From Agrobacterium pusense (lineage in GTDB: Bacteria; Pseudomonadota; Alphaproteobacteria; Rhizobiales; Rhizobiaceae): DNA of 64,000 bases. Position 1 is the stretch's first letter. Each line of letters opens with the position of its first letter. Below the pieces are notes generated by a model, which was not told where the DNA came from, did not search any database, and saw only the letters and a list, made by a program, of their open reading frames with translations. The stretch is taken from the NCBI RefSeq assembly GCF_900102105.1, contig NZ_FNBB01000002.1, positions 310,001-374,000 on the forward strand, given 5' to 3'. The position numbers and the translations under genes were made by a program. Shown piece by piece: positions 36,204 to 46,736 of this stretch.

Positions 36204-36413
36204 GTAGCGGGTCGTCGGTGGGTGTGGCTTACCCCCCTCTGCCCTGCCGGGCATCTCCCCCTCAAGGGGGAAATCAGCAAGAGGCCCCTTTCGCCACTCC
36301 ATCCTCGACCGCTGAGATGGTCGAAACCTAGCCGCATATCGATCTCCCCCCTTGGGGGGGAGATGCCCGGCAGGGCAGAGGGGGGTAAGCCACACCCACC
36401 GACGACCCGCTAC
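36204..36413. repeat. Palindromic intergenic mosaic repeat
   Basis: Arms 36204-36261 and 36356-36413 are perfect 58-base inverted repeats (starting GTAGCGGGTCGTCGGTGGGT, ending CATCTCCCCC), separated by 94 bases in which a shorter CCCCC/GGGGG stem repeats the pattern. The same core occurs at 41516-41691 and, as a fragment, at 54191-54240. The structure matches rhizobial intergenic mosaic elements (RIME-like). It carries no gene. Confidence 0.8.
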
Positions 36414-36540
36414 CACACACAACCGCCTGAAGACGTACCCCGCGTGCTATTCATCCCACGCCGCACCGCGTCAATTCTCATCCCCCTCTAAAGAATCCGC
36501 TTGACCGCAACGCAGCCTCCGCTTAAATGGCGCTCGAACC

Positions 36541-36554
36541 GTACCGTACGGTAC
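36541..36554 (+). promoter_or_regulatory. Palindromic operator before the TetR-type gene
   Basis: GTACCGTACGGTAC is a perfect 14-base palindrome, 30 bases before the TTG start I prefer for the regulator. If the upstream ATG 36527 were the start, it would lie inside the coding sequence. Confidence 0.5.
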
Positions 36555-36583
36555 ATCAATCGAGCCCCTTGGAGTGGAAAGAC

Positions 36584-38306
<1,723 letters not shown>

Positions 38307-38333
38307 GCTTCATTGCTTGATGAAAATTTTGGA

Positions 38334-38364
38334 GGCCGGGGCGAAAGCTCCGGCCTTCCGTTTT
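38334..38364 (+). terminator. Terminator after ilvC
   Basis: GGCCGGGGC (38334-38342), GAAA tetraloop, GCTCCGGCC (38347-38355), then TTCCGTTTT. A 9-bp stem with one G-T pair. Confidence 0.8.
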
Positions 38365-38374
38365 CGATGTGCCC

Positions 38375-39406
38375 TCATATGATGGCGTCGTCTTCCTCGA
38401 CGATAACGGAAACGGGAAAGTGATCGGAAAAACCGCCGAGATTGACATTTTTGACCGCGTCGCCCTTCGACAGGCCGAAGCGGATAGGCCCCTCGTTCTT
38501 GCTGTGACTGACCATGGCGGCGATGGCTTCGACCTTTGCGGTTTCTTCCCGCACCTTGAAACCGCTGCTGCCGACAAGAAGTGATCTGGAGACGAGAATC
38601 TGGTCGAAGATATTGGCATCGCCGTTAAAGTAGAGCGTGCCATAAATCGTTCGCGCTGAACCGACGGAATCCATCACCGGCTGGCGTAGGTAGTTCCAGG
38701 CAAGATTGTAGAACATGGCCGATTGCGAGTTTTCGACATCGTCGCGCTCGCGGGCGGAATTGGCGTGGTAGCGTAGCGAAGCATCGGAAGGATCGTCATT
38801 GAAGTCGCCGAAAGCGATGACGGCGATGTTGTTTCCTTTTTCTTCCCTGATGCGCTGGTGCCAGTAACCCAGCGTCTCACCGGCGGTCATGCGAAAACCG
38901 GCGCTTTCCACTGCGCCGCCGGATCGCGACGGCCAGTGATTGGAAAGCGCGATAAGCTGGCGGCCCCCCTTGGTGATGAAGGTGCACTGGGTAATGTCGC
39001 GCGTGCCGGTGCGGCGCATGACGAAATGGCTGAAAATCTCGTTCTCGTTGATCAGCAGCTTCCTGCTGTCATAGATGAAGGCGGTGTCGATGCCGCGCTG
39101 GTCCTTGCTGGAATCGGCGTGCACGACGCGATAGGCTCGCGTGGGCATGAGATCGTTCAGATGTTCCGCCAGCGTCTCCAGCACAAAACGGTTCTCGACT
39201 TCGCAGACACCCAGCAGATCCGGTCCCGCGCCGCCGATCTGACTTATGATCAGGCCGAGCTGTTTGACCTTGGTTTTGAACAGGTCTTCGGTCCAGCCTT
39301 TCAGATCGTTCTTCAGCCGCTCGGCAATCCACGGCTCGCGCGCCGGATAACCCTCCGGCGCAAACAGGTTTTCGACATTCCAGAATGCCAGGACATATCG
39401 TGTCAT
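38375..39406 (-). CDS. Endonuclease/exonuclease/phosphatase (EEP) family protein
   Basis: 343 residues. The EEP fold signatures are FWNVENLF near the start, LLGVCEVENRFVLETL (metal-binding Glu), ALSNHWPSRSGG, IAFGDFNDDPSDASL and SDHFPV at the end. Members hydrolyse phosphodiester or phosphomonoester bonds in nucleic acids or lipids. No signal peptide is seen, so it is probably cytoplasmic. A second, distinct EEP protein lies at 45598. The substrate is unknown. Confidence 0.88.
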   Translation of the reverse strand: MTRYVLAFWNVENLFAPEGYPAREPWIAERLKNDLKGWTEDLFKTKVKQLGLIISQIGGAGPDLLGVCEVENRFVLETLAEHLNDLMPTRAYRVVHADSSKDQRGIDTAFIYDSRKLLINENEIFSHFVMRRTGTRDITQCTFITKGGRQLIALSNHWPSRSGGAVESAGFRMTAGETLGYWHQRIREEKGNNIAVIAFGDFNDDPSDASLRYHANSARERDDVENSQSAMFYNLAWNYLRQPVMDSVGSARTIYGTLYFNGDANIFDQILVSRSLLVGSSGFKVREETAKVEAIAAMVSHSKNEGPIRFGLSKGDAVKNVNLGGFSDHFPVSVIVEEDDAII

Positions 39407-39514
39407 GATACCTCACCCCTCCGGTTGGTTTTGCGAACCCAGGGGAAGTTTCTGCCACAACAACTTGAAATTGTCATGACGGGTGAGATACCCGGCCCAT
39501 CTTGTCGTGCGATC

Positions 39515-39967
39515 TTACTTGCCCGGCGGGATGACGCCCTTCGTCAGCAGAAAGCAGCCGTAAAACCGCGTCTCGCCCGTCGTGATGACGCAATAGGCCT
39601 GCTTGGCTTTTTCGTAGAAGGCAAAGCGTTCAATGCCGTACATGGGGGCGGATTTTCCTTCCGCCGCGTCTATTTCCTTCTGCACTTCGGCCTGCACCGG
39701 TTCCAGCTGATCGGGCGCCCCCATTACTTCCATGCGGCCGACCGAGGGCTGCAGCGGGGTATCGAGCGGCAGGACAGACAGGATCGCTTTCATTGCGCGG
39801 GCAGCGGAGACGTTGTCGATGTGAAGAACCTTGCCGACTGTGGTGTGGCGGGCAACAGAGTCGGAGGGGAAATTGGTGTCCGAGATCACCAGCGTGTCGC
39901 CGTGACCCATGGCGCGCAGCGCGTGCAGAACGTCGGCATTCAGCGCCGGGTCGATATTCTTCAGCAT
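39515..39967 (-). CDS. FucU/RbsD family sugar mutarotase
   Basis: 150 residues of the RbsD/FucU fold, which interconverts sugar anomers. MLKNIDPALNADVLHALRAMGHGDTLVISDTNFP is the standard start with the catalytic His, and ITTGETRFYGCFLLTKGVI closes it. ATG 39967 was chosen over the upstream open frame. FucU of fucose metabolism is the nearest type; no fucose operon is seen here, so the physiological sugar is uncertain. Confidence 0.88.
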   Translation of the reverse strand: MLKNIDPALNADVLHALRAMGHGDTLVISDTNFPSDSVARHTTVGKVLHIDNVSAARAMKAILSVLPLDTPLQPSVGRMEVMGAPDQLEPVQAEVQKEIDAAEGKSAPMYGIERFAFYEKAKQAYCVITTGETRFYGCFLLTKGVIPPGK

Positions 39968-40239
39968 GTCCTCAAACTCCCATGATGCTTTCGCCGTGTC
40001 GTGGCTCGCGTGCAATCCAGCCGGAAAACCCCGTGGCGTCAATCGCAAAGGTGTGATTGTGAAGCTTTGCGCAAGGGTGTATTTGGCTTTGTCCGCGAAA
40101 TCGGCCTCGATTGAGACCAGTTAAGGGCAATGTGCAGGGAGGCGGAAATAATTCGAAAAACTGATAAGTCAGTATTGCTGACGTATCGACATTTCTGTAA
40201 AGATGCACGCATAAAAACGACACAAGAGGAAACGTACCC

Positions 40240-41484
40240 ATGCTCAATTGGGAACAAATTTTCGCCACGCGCTCTTCGCGTATGAAAGCGTCTGAAATCC
40301 GCGAGCTGCTGAAGCTGCTCGAGCAGCCCGACATCATTTCCTTTGCCGGCGGTATTCCGGACCCCGCTCTTTTCCCAGCAGAGGAGTTTCAGCAGGCTTA
40401 CGCGGAGATTTTTTCCGGCGCGCAGGTCAACGCCGCGCTGCAATATTCCGTCAGCGAAGGTTACAAGCCGCTGCGCGAATGGCTGGCGAGCGAAATGGAC
40501 AAGATCGGCATCGAATGCACCGCCGACAACGTCTTCATCGTTTCCGGTTCGCAGCAGGGTCTCGATTATCTCGGCAAGCTGTTCCTGTCGCCAAAGGATA
40601 CGGCGCTGGTCACTTGGCCGACCTATCTCGGCGCGCTCTCGGCATTCAACGCCTATGAGCCCAACTATGACCAGCTGAACCCCGGCGGTAACCGCACGCC
40701 CGAGGCTTACCGCGAAACCGCGGCGAAGCTTGGCGGTTCGGTGAAGTTCGCTTATCTATCGGCCGATTTTTCCAATCCGACCGGCGAAACCGTCGATCTG
40801 GCCGGACGCCAGAAGCTTCTGAAGCTTGCTGACGAGCTCGATATCGCCGTCATAGAAGACGCGGCTTATCAGTCGCTGCGTTATGATGGCGAAGCCGTTC
40901 CGCCGATCATGGCGCTCGACATTGCCCGTTCGGGCGGCATCGAAAACACCCGCACCATCTATTGCGGCAGCTTCTCGAAGACGCTCGCTCCGGGTCTGCG
41001 CGTCGGTTACATCGTCGCTTCCGCCCCTGTCATCCGTAAGCTGGTGCTGATGAAGCAGGCCGCCGACCTGCATTCCTCGACGATCAACCAGATCGCCATC
41101 GAACGCGTCGCCTCGCGCGGCTTCGACAAGCAGGTGGCCAAGATCAAGGCAGCTTATAGCGCACGCCGCGATGCGATGCTGGCGGCGCTCGAGAAGTACA
41201 TGCCGAAGACGACCAGCTGGACGAAGCCGGAAGGCGGCATGTTCATCTGGGTGACGCTGCCTGAGGGCATGGATGGGGCGGCGCTGCTTGCCAAATCCAT
41301 CGCCACGGAAAAGGTCGCTTTCGTTCCCGGCCGTGCTTTCTTTGCGGATGGTTCGGGCACGAACACGCTGCGCATCAGCTTCTCCTGCGCCAACGAGGCG
41401 ATGATCGAGGAAGGCATGAAGCGCCTCGGGCGGTTGATTGCGACGGCTCAGGCGGAAACGGCTGAGGTAGTTCCGGCGATTTGA
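40240..41484 (+). CDS. PLP-dependent aminotransferase (2-aminoadipate/aromatic type)
   Basis: 414 residues of fold type I, subfamily I. FAGGIPDPALFP lies near residue 35, the PLP-binding tyrosine and aspartate are in ADFSNPTGE and EDAAYQSLRY, and the Schiff-base lysine is in GSFSKTLAPGLRVGY. The similarity is greatest to 2-aminoadipate and MocR-linked branched or aromatic aminotransferases. Closely followed by a mosaic repeat. The substrate is not certain. Confidence 0.88.
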   Translation: MLNWEQIFATRSSRMKASEIRELLKLLEQPDIISFAGGIPDPALFPAEEFQQAYAEIFSGAQVNAALQYSVSEGYKPLREWLASEMDKIGIECTADNVFIVSGSQQGLDYLGKLFLSPKDTALVTWPTYLGALSAFNAYEPNYDQLNPGGNRTPEAYRETAAKLGGSVKFAYLSADFSNPTGETVDLAGRQKLLKLADELDIAVIEDAAYQSLRYDGEAVPPIMALDIARSGGIENTRTIYCGSFSKTLAPGLRVGYIVASAPVIRKLVLMKQAADLHSSTINQIAIERVASRGFDKQVAKIKAAYSARRDAMLAALEKYMPKTTSWTKPEGGMFIWVTLPEGMDGAALLAKSIATEKVAFVPGRAFFADGSGTNTLRISFSCANEAMIEEGMKRLGRLIATAQAETAEVVPAI

Positions 41485-41515
41485 GGGTTGCGAGGTTTTT
41501 CGGCGGCGACGGGGG

Positions 41516-41691
41516 TTGTGGCTTCACCCCCCTCTGTCCTGCCGGACATCTCCCCCTCAAGGGGGGAGATCGACTCGCGGTTAAGATATCGCCTATCGCA
41601 ACAGTTGAAAATGAAGTGCTGTCAACGCCTCTTGCCGATCTCCCCCCTTGAGGGGGAGATGCCCGGAAGGGCAGAGGGGGGTGAGCCGCAA
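41516..41691. repeat. Second palindromic mosaic repeat
   Basis: Imperfect inverted repeat of about 57 bases per arm: left TTGTGGCTTCACCCCCCTCT, right the reverse complement of TTGCGGCTCACCCCCCTCT, both continuing through CATCTCCCCCTCAAGG. The same family as 36204-36413, with more arm mismatches. Between the arms is unrelated sequence (about 60 bases). It lies between two genes on the same strand. Confidence 0.78.
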
Positions 41692-41819
41692 GCACCAAGA
41701 GGCACTGTTCCCCTCAATCCCGCTGGCCCCAACAGATCACACCACTAAAATCCTGCCTGTCACATACATGTTATGCAATCATGTTTTAGCGGTCCCACCG
41801 AACAACAGGGACTGGATCC

Positions 41820-42803
41820 ATGAAAACGCTGCTCTCCGCTTTCACCGCCATCGTATCGCTTGGCTTCATCGCCACTGCTGCCAATGCCGCCGATCTGGTG
41901 CTTTATACCAGCCAGCCGAATGAGGACGCGCAGGCGACCGTTGACGGGTTCAAGGCTGCCAATCCCGGTCTCGAAGTCGAGTGGGTGCGTGACGGAACGC
42001 CGAAAATCATGGCCAAGCTGATGGCGGAAATCAGCGCCGGCAATCCGGTTGCCGACGTGCTTCTGATCGCCGATACCGTGACGCTGGAGCGCATGAAGCA
42101 GGCCGGTCAGCTGCTCGCCCACAAGTCTCCCGAAGCCAAGAATATCGATGCCACGCTCTATGATGCGGACGGCTTCTATTACTCCACGAAGCTCATCACG
42201 ACAGGCATAATGTACAATACGGCCGCCGCGATGAAGCCGACGAGCTGGAAAGACCTGGCGAAGGCGGAAGCCAAGGGTCTCGTAACCATGCCGAGCCCGC
42301 TGACGTCGGGTGCGGCACTGATTCACGCGCAGACGCTTGCCGCCGCAAATGGCCTCGGCTGGGATTACTACAAGCAGCTGAAGGCCAATGAAGCCATTGC
42401 CGGCGGTGGCAACGGCGCGGTGCTGAAGTCCGTCGCTTCGGGCGAAAAGGCTTACGGCGTGGTGGTCGATTACATGCCGATCCGTGAAAAGGCCAAGGGC
42501 GCACCGGTCGAATTCGTCTTCCCGGAAGAGGGCGTTTCTGCTGTCACCGAGCCGGTCGCGATCATCAAGGGCACCAAGCACGAGGAAGCGGCCAAGAAGT
42601 TTGTCGATTACGTGCTTTCGGAAAAGGGCCAGCAGGGCTTCGTCAAGCTCGGTTACATCCCTGTCCGTGCCGATGCCGGCATGCCGGAAGGTTTCCCGGC
42701 CCGCGACAAGATCAAGGTTCTGCCGCTCAGCGCTGCCGATGCACTGAAGAATTCCGAACAGGATCTCAAGACCTTCTCCGATATTTTCGGTTCCAAGGGC
42801 TGA
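41820..42803 (+). CDS. ABC transporter substrate-binding protein (Fe3+/2-AEP type)
   Basis: 327-residue periplasmic binding protein with a signal peptide (first 23 residues, ending ATAANA) and the family opening DLVLYTSQPNEDAQATVDGF. The closest groups are the iron(III) and the 2-aminoethylphosphonate binders (SBP_bac_6/FbpA-like). The FbpA-type iron-coordinating tyrosine pair may correspond to GFYYSTK, but this was not confirmed. It is first in a three-gene operon with a fused permease and an ATPase. The substrate is unresolved. Confidence 0.88.
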   Translation: MKTLLSAFTAIVSLGFIATAANAADLVLYTSQPNEDAQATVDGFKAANPGLEVEWVRDGTPKIMAKLMAEISAGNPVADVLLIADTVTLERMKQAGQLLAHKSPEAKNIDATLYDADGFYYSTKLITTGIMYNTAAAMKPTSWKDLAKAEAKGLVTMPSPLTSGAALIHAQTLAAANGLGWDYYKQLKANEAIAGGGNGAVLKSVASGEKAYGVVVDYMPIREKAKGAPVEFVFPEEGVSAVTEPVAIIKGTKHEEAAKKFVDYVLSEKGQQGFVKLGYIPVRADAGMPEGFPARDKIKVLPLSAADALKNSEQDLKTFSDIFGSKG

Positions 42804-42812
42804 TAAATCGGA

Positions 42813-44507
42813 ATGACCCGTTCCAAGGCTTGTGGAAACAGCCAGCCGCGCTGGCTGTTTCCTTTTGTGGTGAGTGTTGTTTTTGCGCTGAGCGCGCTGC
42901 CGCTCGGACGCCTCGCCTATACCGGCGTCGTTTCGTCACTGAATGGTGATATATGGCGACTTCTGGCCGATCCGGCGCTCTGGGATGCGGCGCTGAACAC
43001 GCTCTCCACCTCGTTTTTAGGCATGCTGATTTCACTCGGAATCGGCGGCGCTTTCGCGCTTGCCCTGACGCTCTGCGACATCCGCGGCAAGTCGATCTTA
43101 AGCTTCCTGTTCATGCTGCCGATGATGATCCCGCCGCAGGTGACGGCGCTGTCGTGGATCGGCATGACCGGCCCGTCAAGTACGCTGTTGAAGGCCATCG
43201 GCCTTGCGCCGGCGATGGGTTCGCCGCAGCCGCTTTATTCCATCGCTGGCATCGCACTCTTGCTCGGTGTGCAGCACGCGCCGCTCGTCTATCTGTCGCT
43301 GCGCGCGGGGCTACTCGCCTTGCCGCAGGATGGCATAGAGGCCGCCAAGCTTTCCGGTGCTTCACCGCGGCGCGTTTTGTGCGATATCATCCTGCCGCTT
43401 TCCACGCCTGGACTGATCGCCGGTGCGGCGATCTCCTTCGTCTCCAACGTCGGCAATTTCGGCATTCCGGCGATCCTCGGCATCCCGGCCTCGATCTTCA
43501 CTTTGCCGACACTGATCTACAGCCGTTTTGCCAGTTTCGGTACCAGCACCTTCGGTGATATCGCCATTCTCTCGACCATGATCGCCATCATTTCGGTCGC
43601 CGGGCTTGCGCTGCAGGAACGGGCGATGAAGGGGAGGGACTATCGCATCATCGGCCTTTCCGGCAAGGCGGCGACCTTCCGGCTTGGGCTGTGGCGGGTG
43701 GCGGCGGAGCTTGCCCTGTGGCTCGTGCTGTTCATCATGCTGGTGGCGCCGCTGACGGCGCTGGTGGCAAGCTCGCTCGCTCCCGCCTATGGCGTGCCGC
43801 TCAGCCTCAAGACCGCAACGCTGCATGCCTATGAGGAACTGCTTTACCGGCAGAGCGTGACCCGCACGGCCTTCCGCAATTCGCTGTTTCTGGCGATGGC
43901 GACATCCTTGTGTCTCCTGGCGGTGACAGTGCTGACGGCTTATTTCCTCGTGCGTGGCAAAAGCCGGTTCATGTTCTTGCTCTCGGCGATGGTGGATATT
44001 CCCTATGCGCTGCCGGGGGTGGTGATTTCCGTCTCTTTCGTGCTGCTTTTCGCCGCTCCTATTCCATTGCTCGGCATTACGCTTTACGGCACGATCTGGA
44101 TCATTCTGCTTGCCTATTTCTCCTCTTTCTTCGCGGTCAGCCTGAAACCAATGGTCAGCGCTTTCCTGCAATTCGATCCATCGCTGGAAGAGGCAGCAAG
44201 GCTGTCGGGCGCGGGTTTCTGGCGACGGCTCAAGGATATCATCCTGCCGCTGGTCGGGCCCGCGGCAGGGGCTTCCGTCATCCTCGTGTTTCTGATCGCC
44301 TGCAACGAACTGACGGTTTCGGCGCTCCTTTGGTCTGCCGGCACACAGACGCTCGGCGTGCTCATCTACAACCTCGATGACAGCGGCAGCTTCGATCTCG
44401 CCTCGGCGCTATCGGTGCTTGTCGTCATCATGGTGATTTTCCTCATGCTGCTGCTCGAAATTCTGGGGCGCTATCTGCCAAAAGGAGTTGTGCCTTGGCG
44501 AAACTGA
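42813..44507 (+). CDS. ABC transporter permease, two fused membrane domains
   Basis: 564 residues with about 12 helices, made of two BPD-type halves. Each has an EAA loop: GIEAAKLSGASPRRVLCDIILP in the first half, SLEEAARLSGAGFWRRLKDIILP in the second. This fused FbpB/ThiP-like form is usual for iron and phosphonate importers. It begins 10 bases after the binding-protein stop and overlaps the ATPase start by 13 bases. Confidence 0.92.
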   Translation: MTRSKACGNSQPRWLFPFVVSVVFALSALPLGRLAYTGVVSSLNGDIWRLLADPALWDAALNTLSTSFLGMLISLGIGGAFALALTLCDIRGKSILSFLFMLPMMIPPQVTALSWIGMTGPSSTLLKAIGLAPAMGSPQPLYSIAGIALLLGVQHAPLVYLSLRAGLLALPQDGIEAAKLSGASPRRVLCDIILPLSTPGLIAGAAISFVSNVGNFGIPAILGIPASIFTLPTLIYSRFASFGTSTFGDIAILSTMIAIISVAGLALQERAMKGRDYRIIGLSGKAATFRLGLWRVAAELALWLVLFIMLVAPLTALVASSLAPAYGVPLSLKTATLHAYEELLYRQSVTRTAFRNSLFLAMATSLCLLAVTVLTAYFLVRGKSRFMFLLSAMVDIPYALPGVVISVSFVLLFAAPIPLLGITLYGTIWIILLAYFSSFFAVSLKPMVSAFLQFDPSLEEAARLSGAGFWRRLKDIILPLVGPAAGASVILVFLIACNELTVSALLWSAGTQTLGVLIYNLDDSGSFDLASALSVLVVIMVIFLMLLLEILGRYLPKGVVPWRN

Positions 44508-45523
44508 TCCTTAACCGCCTGTCGAAGAGCTTCGGTGCCGGTTCGAAACCGGCCGTGGACGATGTTTCTCTCACTGTGCGGGAAGGCGGCTTTCTGGCGC
44601 TGCTCGGACCCTCCGGCTGCGGCAAGACCACAGTGCTGCGCATGGTTGCCGGGTTCGAACAGCCGACGGATGGTTCCATCCTGCTCGGCGAGCGGGTGCT
44701 GGCCGATGCCGGCAGCATGGTGGCGCCGGAGCGGCGCAACATGGCAATGGTGTTCCAGTCCTATGCGCTGTGGCCGCACATGTCGGTTGCCGACAATGCC
44801 GGCTACCCTTTGAAGGTGCGCGGTATTACGGGCGAAAAATACCGCGAGAGGGTGCGTCAGGCGCTTGCCGCCGTCCGACTTGAGAGCTTCGCGGATCGCC
44901 GTCCCGCCGAACTTTCCGGTGGCCAGCGGCAGCGTGTTGCGCTCGCCCGCTGCCTCGTCACCGAGCCTGACGTCGTATTGCTCGATGAACCGCTCGCCAA
45001 CCTCGACCGGCATCTGCGGCAGGAAATGGAAGAGACATTTCGGGATTTCCATGCCCGTTCCGGCGCGACGATGATCTATGTCACTCACGATCAGGCGGAA
45101 GCCATGGCGCTGGCAACCGATGTCGCCGTCATGTCGCACGGCAAGCTGCTTCAGGTCGCGGCGCCTGCGGAGCTTTACGCGCGGCCGGAGGGCAGGCTGG
45201 TCGGGTCGCTGGTCGGGCAGGGGACGATCCTCAGCCTCCCACTGCCGGAAGGGGCATCGCGCGATCTCGACTGGTCCGCACTTCGGGCGGCGATGGAGAG
45301 AGGCGCGGGAGCATCGCAGGCCGACGTGCTTGTGAGGCCGCAGGATGTGGTGCGGGACGCGGAAGGCATTGCCTGCACCGTCACCTCGGTTCTGTACGAG
45401 GGCGAGCGTTATGCCCTTCGTCTTGACCTGCCGGATGGGCAGGCGGTCAGAGCCTATTCGCGTGAAGCCGCAGCTGTGGGTGACAGGCTTCCGGTTGCCA
45501 TTCGCAGCGGGTGGCGGCTTTGA
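44495..45523 (+). CDS. ABC transporter ATP-binding protein
   Basis: 342 residues: Walker A LGPSGCGKTTVLRMVAGFE, Q-loop, ABC signature LSGGQRQRVALARCL, Walker B VVLLDEPLANLD and switch His in VTHDQAEAMA, then a C-terminal TOBE domain (about 240-342). The start is a TTG at 44495, supported by AAAGGAG 8 bases upstream. It energises the preceding permease. The closest types are FbpC/PotA-like. Confidence 0.93.
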   Translation: MAKLILNRLSKSFGAGSKPAVDDVSLTVREGGFLALLGPSGCGKTTVLRMVAGFEQPTDGSILLGERVLADAGSMVAPERRNMAMVFQSYALWPHMSVADNAGYPLKVRGITGEKYRERVRQALAAVRLESFADRRPAELSGGQRQRVALARCLVTEPDVVLLDEPLANLDRHLRQEMEETFRDFHARSGATMIYVTHDQAEAMALATDVAVMSHGKLLQVAAPAELYARPEGRLVGSLVGQGTILSLPLPEGASRDLDWSALRAAMERGAGASQADVLVRPQDVVRDAEGIACTVTSVLYEGERYALRLDLPDGQAVRAYSREAAAVGDRLPVAIRSGWRL

Positions 45524-45597
45524 GCGCACGCACTGCCGAACGCTGGAAAGGCGAAGCGACACCGGCTAAGCTGGGGTCGCAGCAATAGGAATGATTC

Positions 45598-46707
45598 ATG
45601 TCGCTTCGGCTTGCCACCTTCAATATCGAAAATCTTCTCACCCGTTTCGATTTCACCGGCTTTCGCAACCAGACGCGACGCGACAGGGCGATCCAGCTTT
45701 TTGATATCAGGGACGAGGCGACCTATCAGGCCCTTGAAAGTGCGCGAATGGTGTCCTCCACCGACGATACGCGCCAGCTTTCGGCGCTCGCCATCGCCGA
45801 CGCGGATGCCGATATTCTTTGCCTGCAGGAAGTCGACAACATGGCGGCCCTGCAGGCCTTCGAATATGGCTATCTCTATCGCATGGTCGGCAATGGCTAT
45901 CTGCAGAAATATCTGGTCGAGGGCAATGACAGCCGCGGTATCGATGTCGCGGTCGTCATGCGCGAGGAGACGCGGGATGGCGAGAAGATCGAGGTGGTCG
46001 ACATCAAGAGCCATGCGGCGCTGACCTATCGCAATCTCGATCTCTTCAATCCGGCACTTGCCGCGACCAACCAGATCGATGACAAGATATTCAAACGGGA
46101 TTGCCTTGAAATCGATCTGAGGATCGGCGGCAAGCCGCTGACGCTTTACGTCACGCATTTCAAGTCCATGACCAATGCCCGCGAAGCATTGGACGCCCGG
46201 CTCGGCACCATGCCCATCCGCGAGGCGGAAGCCATGGCTGTGCGCCGCATCATCGAAAATCGCTGGGGTGCGGGCAATACGCGCAACAAGAATTTCGCGA
46301 TCTGCGGCGACATGAACGACTATCAGGAACGCGTCGCGATTGCCGGTGACAGGCGCAATGGCTACAGCTTCACGCCCGTCGAAGAGGCAAGAAGTGCGCT
46401 CGATGTCTTCACTGCCGACGATTTCGTCATCAATCCGATGCTGCGTCGCGATGTCATGGACCGCTGGACGCTCTATCATTCGCGGGGCCCACAGGAGCAG
46501 CATTTGTGCCAGCTTGATTACATCTGGCTTTCTCCGCGCCTGGCCGAAAGCAACGCGACGCGGGTTCCCGAAATCGTCCGCGCCGGCCAGCCTTATCGCA
46601 CCATCTTTCCGCCGGGGCAGGAGGTGGAGCGTTATCCGCGCACCGGCTGGGACCGCCCCAAGGCTTCCGATCATTGCCCTGTCGTGATGACGCTGGACCT
46701 GATCTGA
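45598..46707 (+). CDS. Endonuclease/exonuclease/phosphatase (EEP) family protein, second copy
   Basis: 369 residues. LATFNIENLLTRFDF at the start, LCLQEVDNMAALQAF (metal-binding Glu), YVTHFKSM, CGDMNDYQERV, and SDHCPVVMTLD at the end are the EEP active-site set. It is not a close copy of the gene at 38375, having a longer N-terminal insert. It starts 75 bases after the ABC ATPase, so it could be transcribed with it. Function is unknown. Confidence 0.87.
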   Translation: MSLRLATFNIENLLTRFDFTGFRNQTRRDRAIQLFDIRDEATYQALESARMVSSTDDTRQLSALAIADADADILCLQEVDNMAALQAFEYGYLYRMVGNGYLQKYLVEGNDSRGIDVAVVMREETRDGEKIEVVDIKSHAALTYRNLDLFNPALAATNQIDDKIFKRDCLEIDLRIGGKPLTLYVTHFKSMTNAREALDARLGTMPIREAEAMAVRRIIENRWGAGNTRNKNFAICGDMNDYQERVAIAGDRRNGYSFTPVEEARSALDVFTADDFVINPMLRRDVMDRWTLYHSRGPQEQHLCQLDYIWLSPRLAESNATRVPEIVRAGQPYRTIFPPGQEVERYPRTGWDRPKASDHCPVVMTLDLI

Positions 46708-46736
46708 CGTCGCCGGCGGTCGGAAACCGGTGGCTT

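Noticed and set aside
36204-36413. Insertion-sequence remnant
   Set aside because: No transposase frame and no target duplication; size and structure fit a mosaic palindromic element.
36187-36526. CRISPR array
   Set aside because: The repeats are a single inverted pair with no regularly spaced direct copies.
38858-39985. 375-residue open frame on the plus strand
   Set aside because: Antisense to the EEP nuclease and FucU genes, both of which have recognisable active sites.
41766-41784. ACATG-N9-CATGT repeat before the ABC operon as an operator
   Set aside because: Arms of only five bases; expected by chance at this level.
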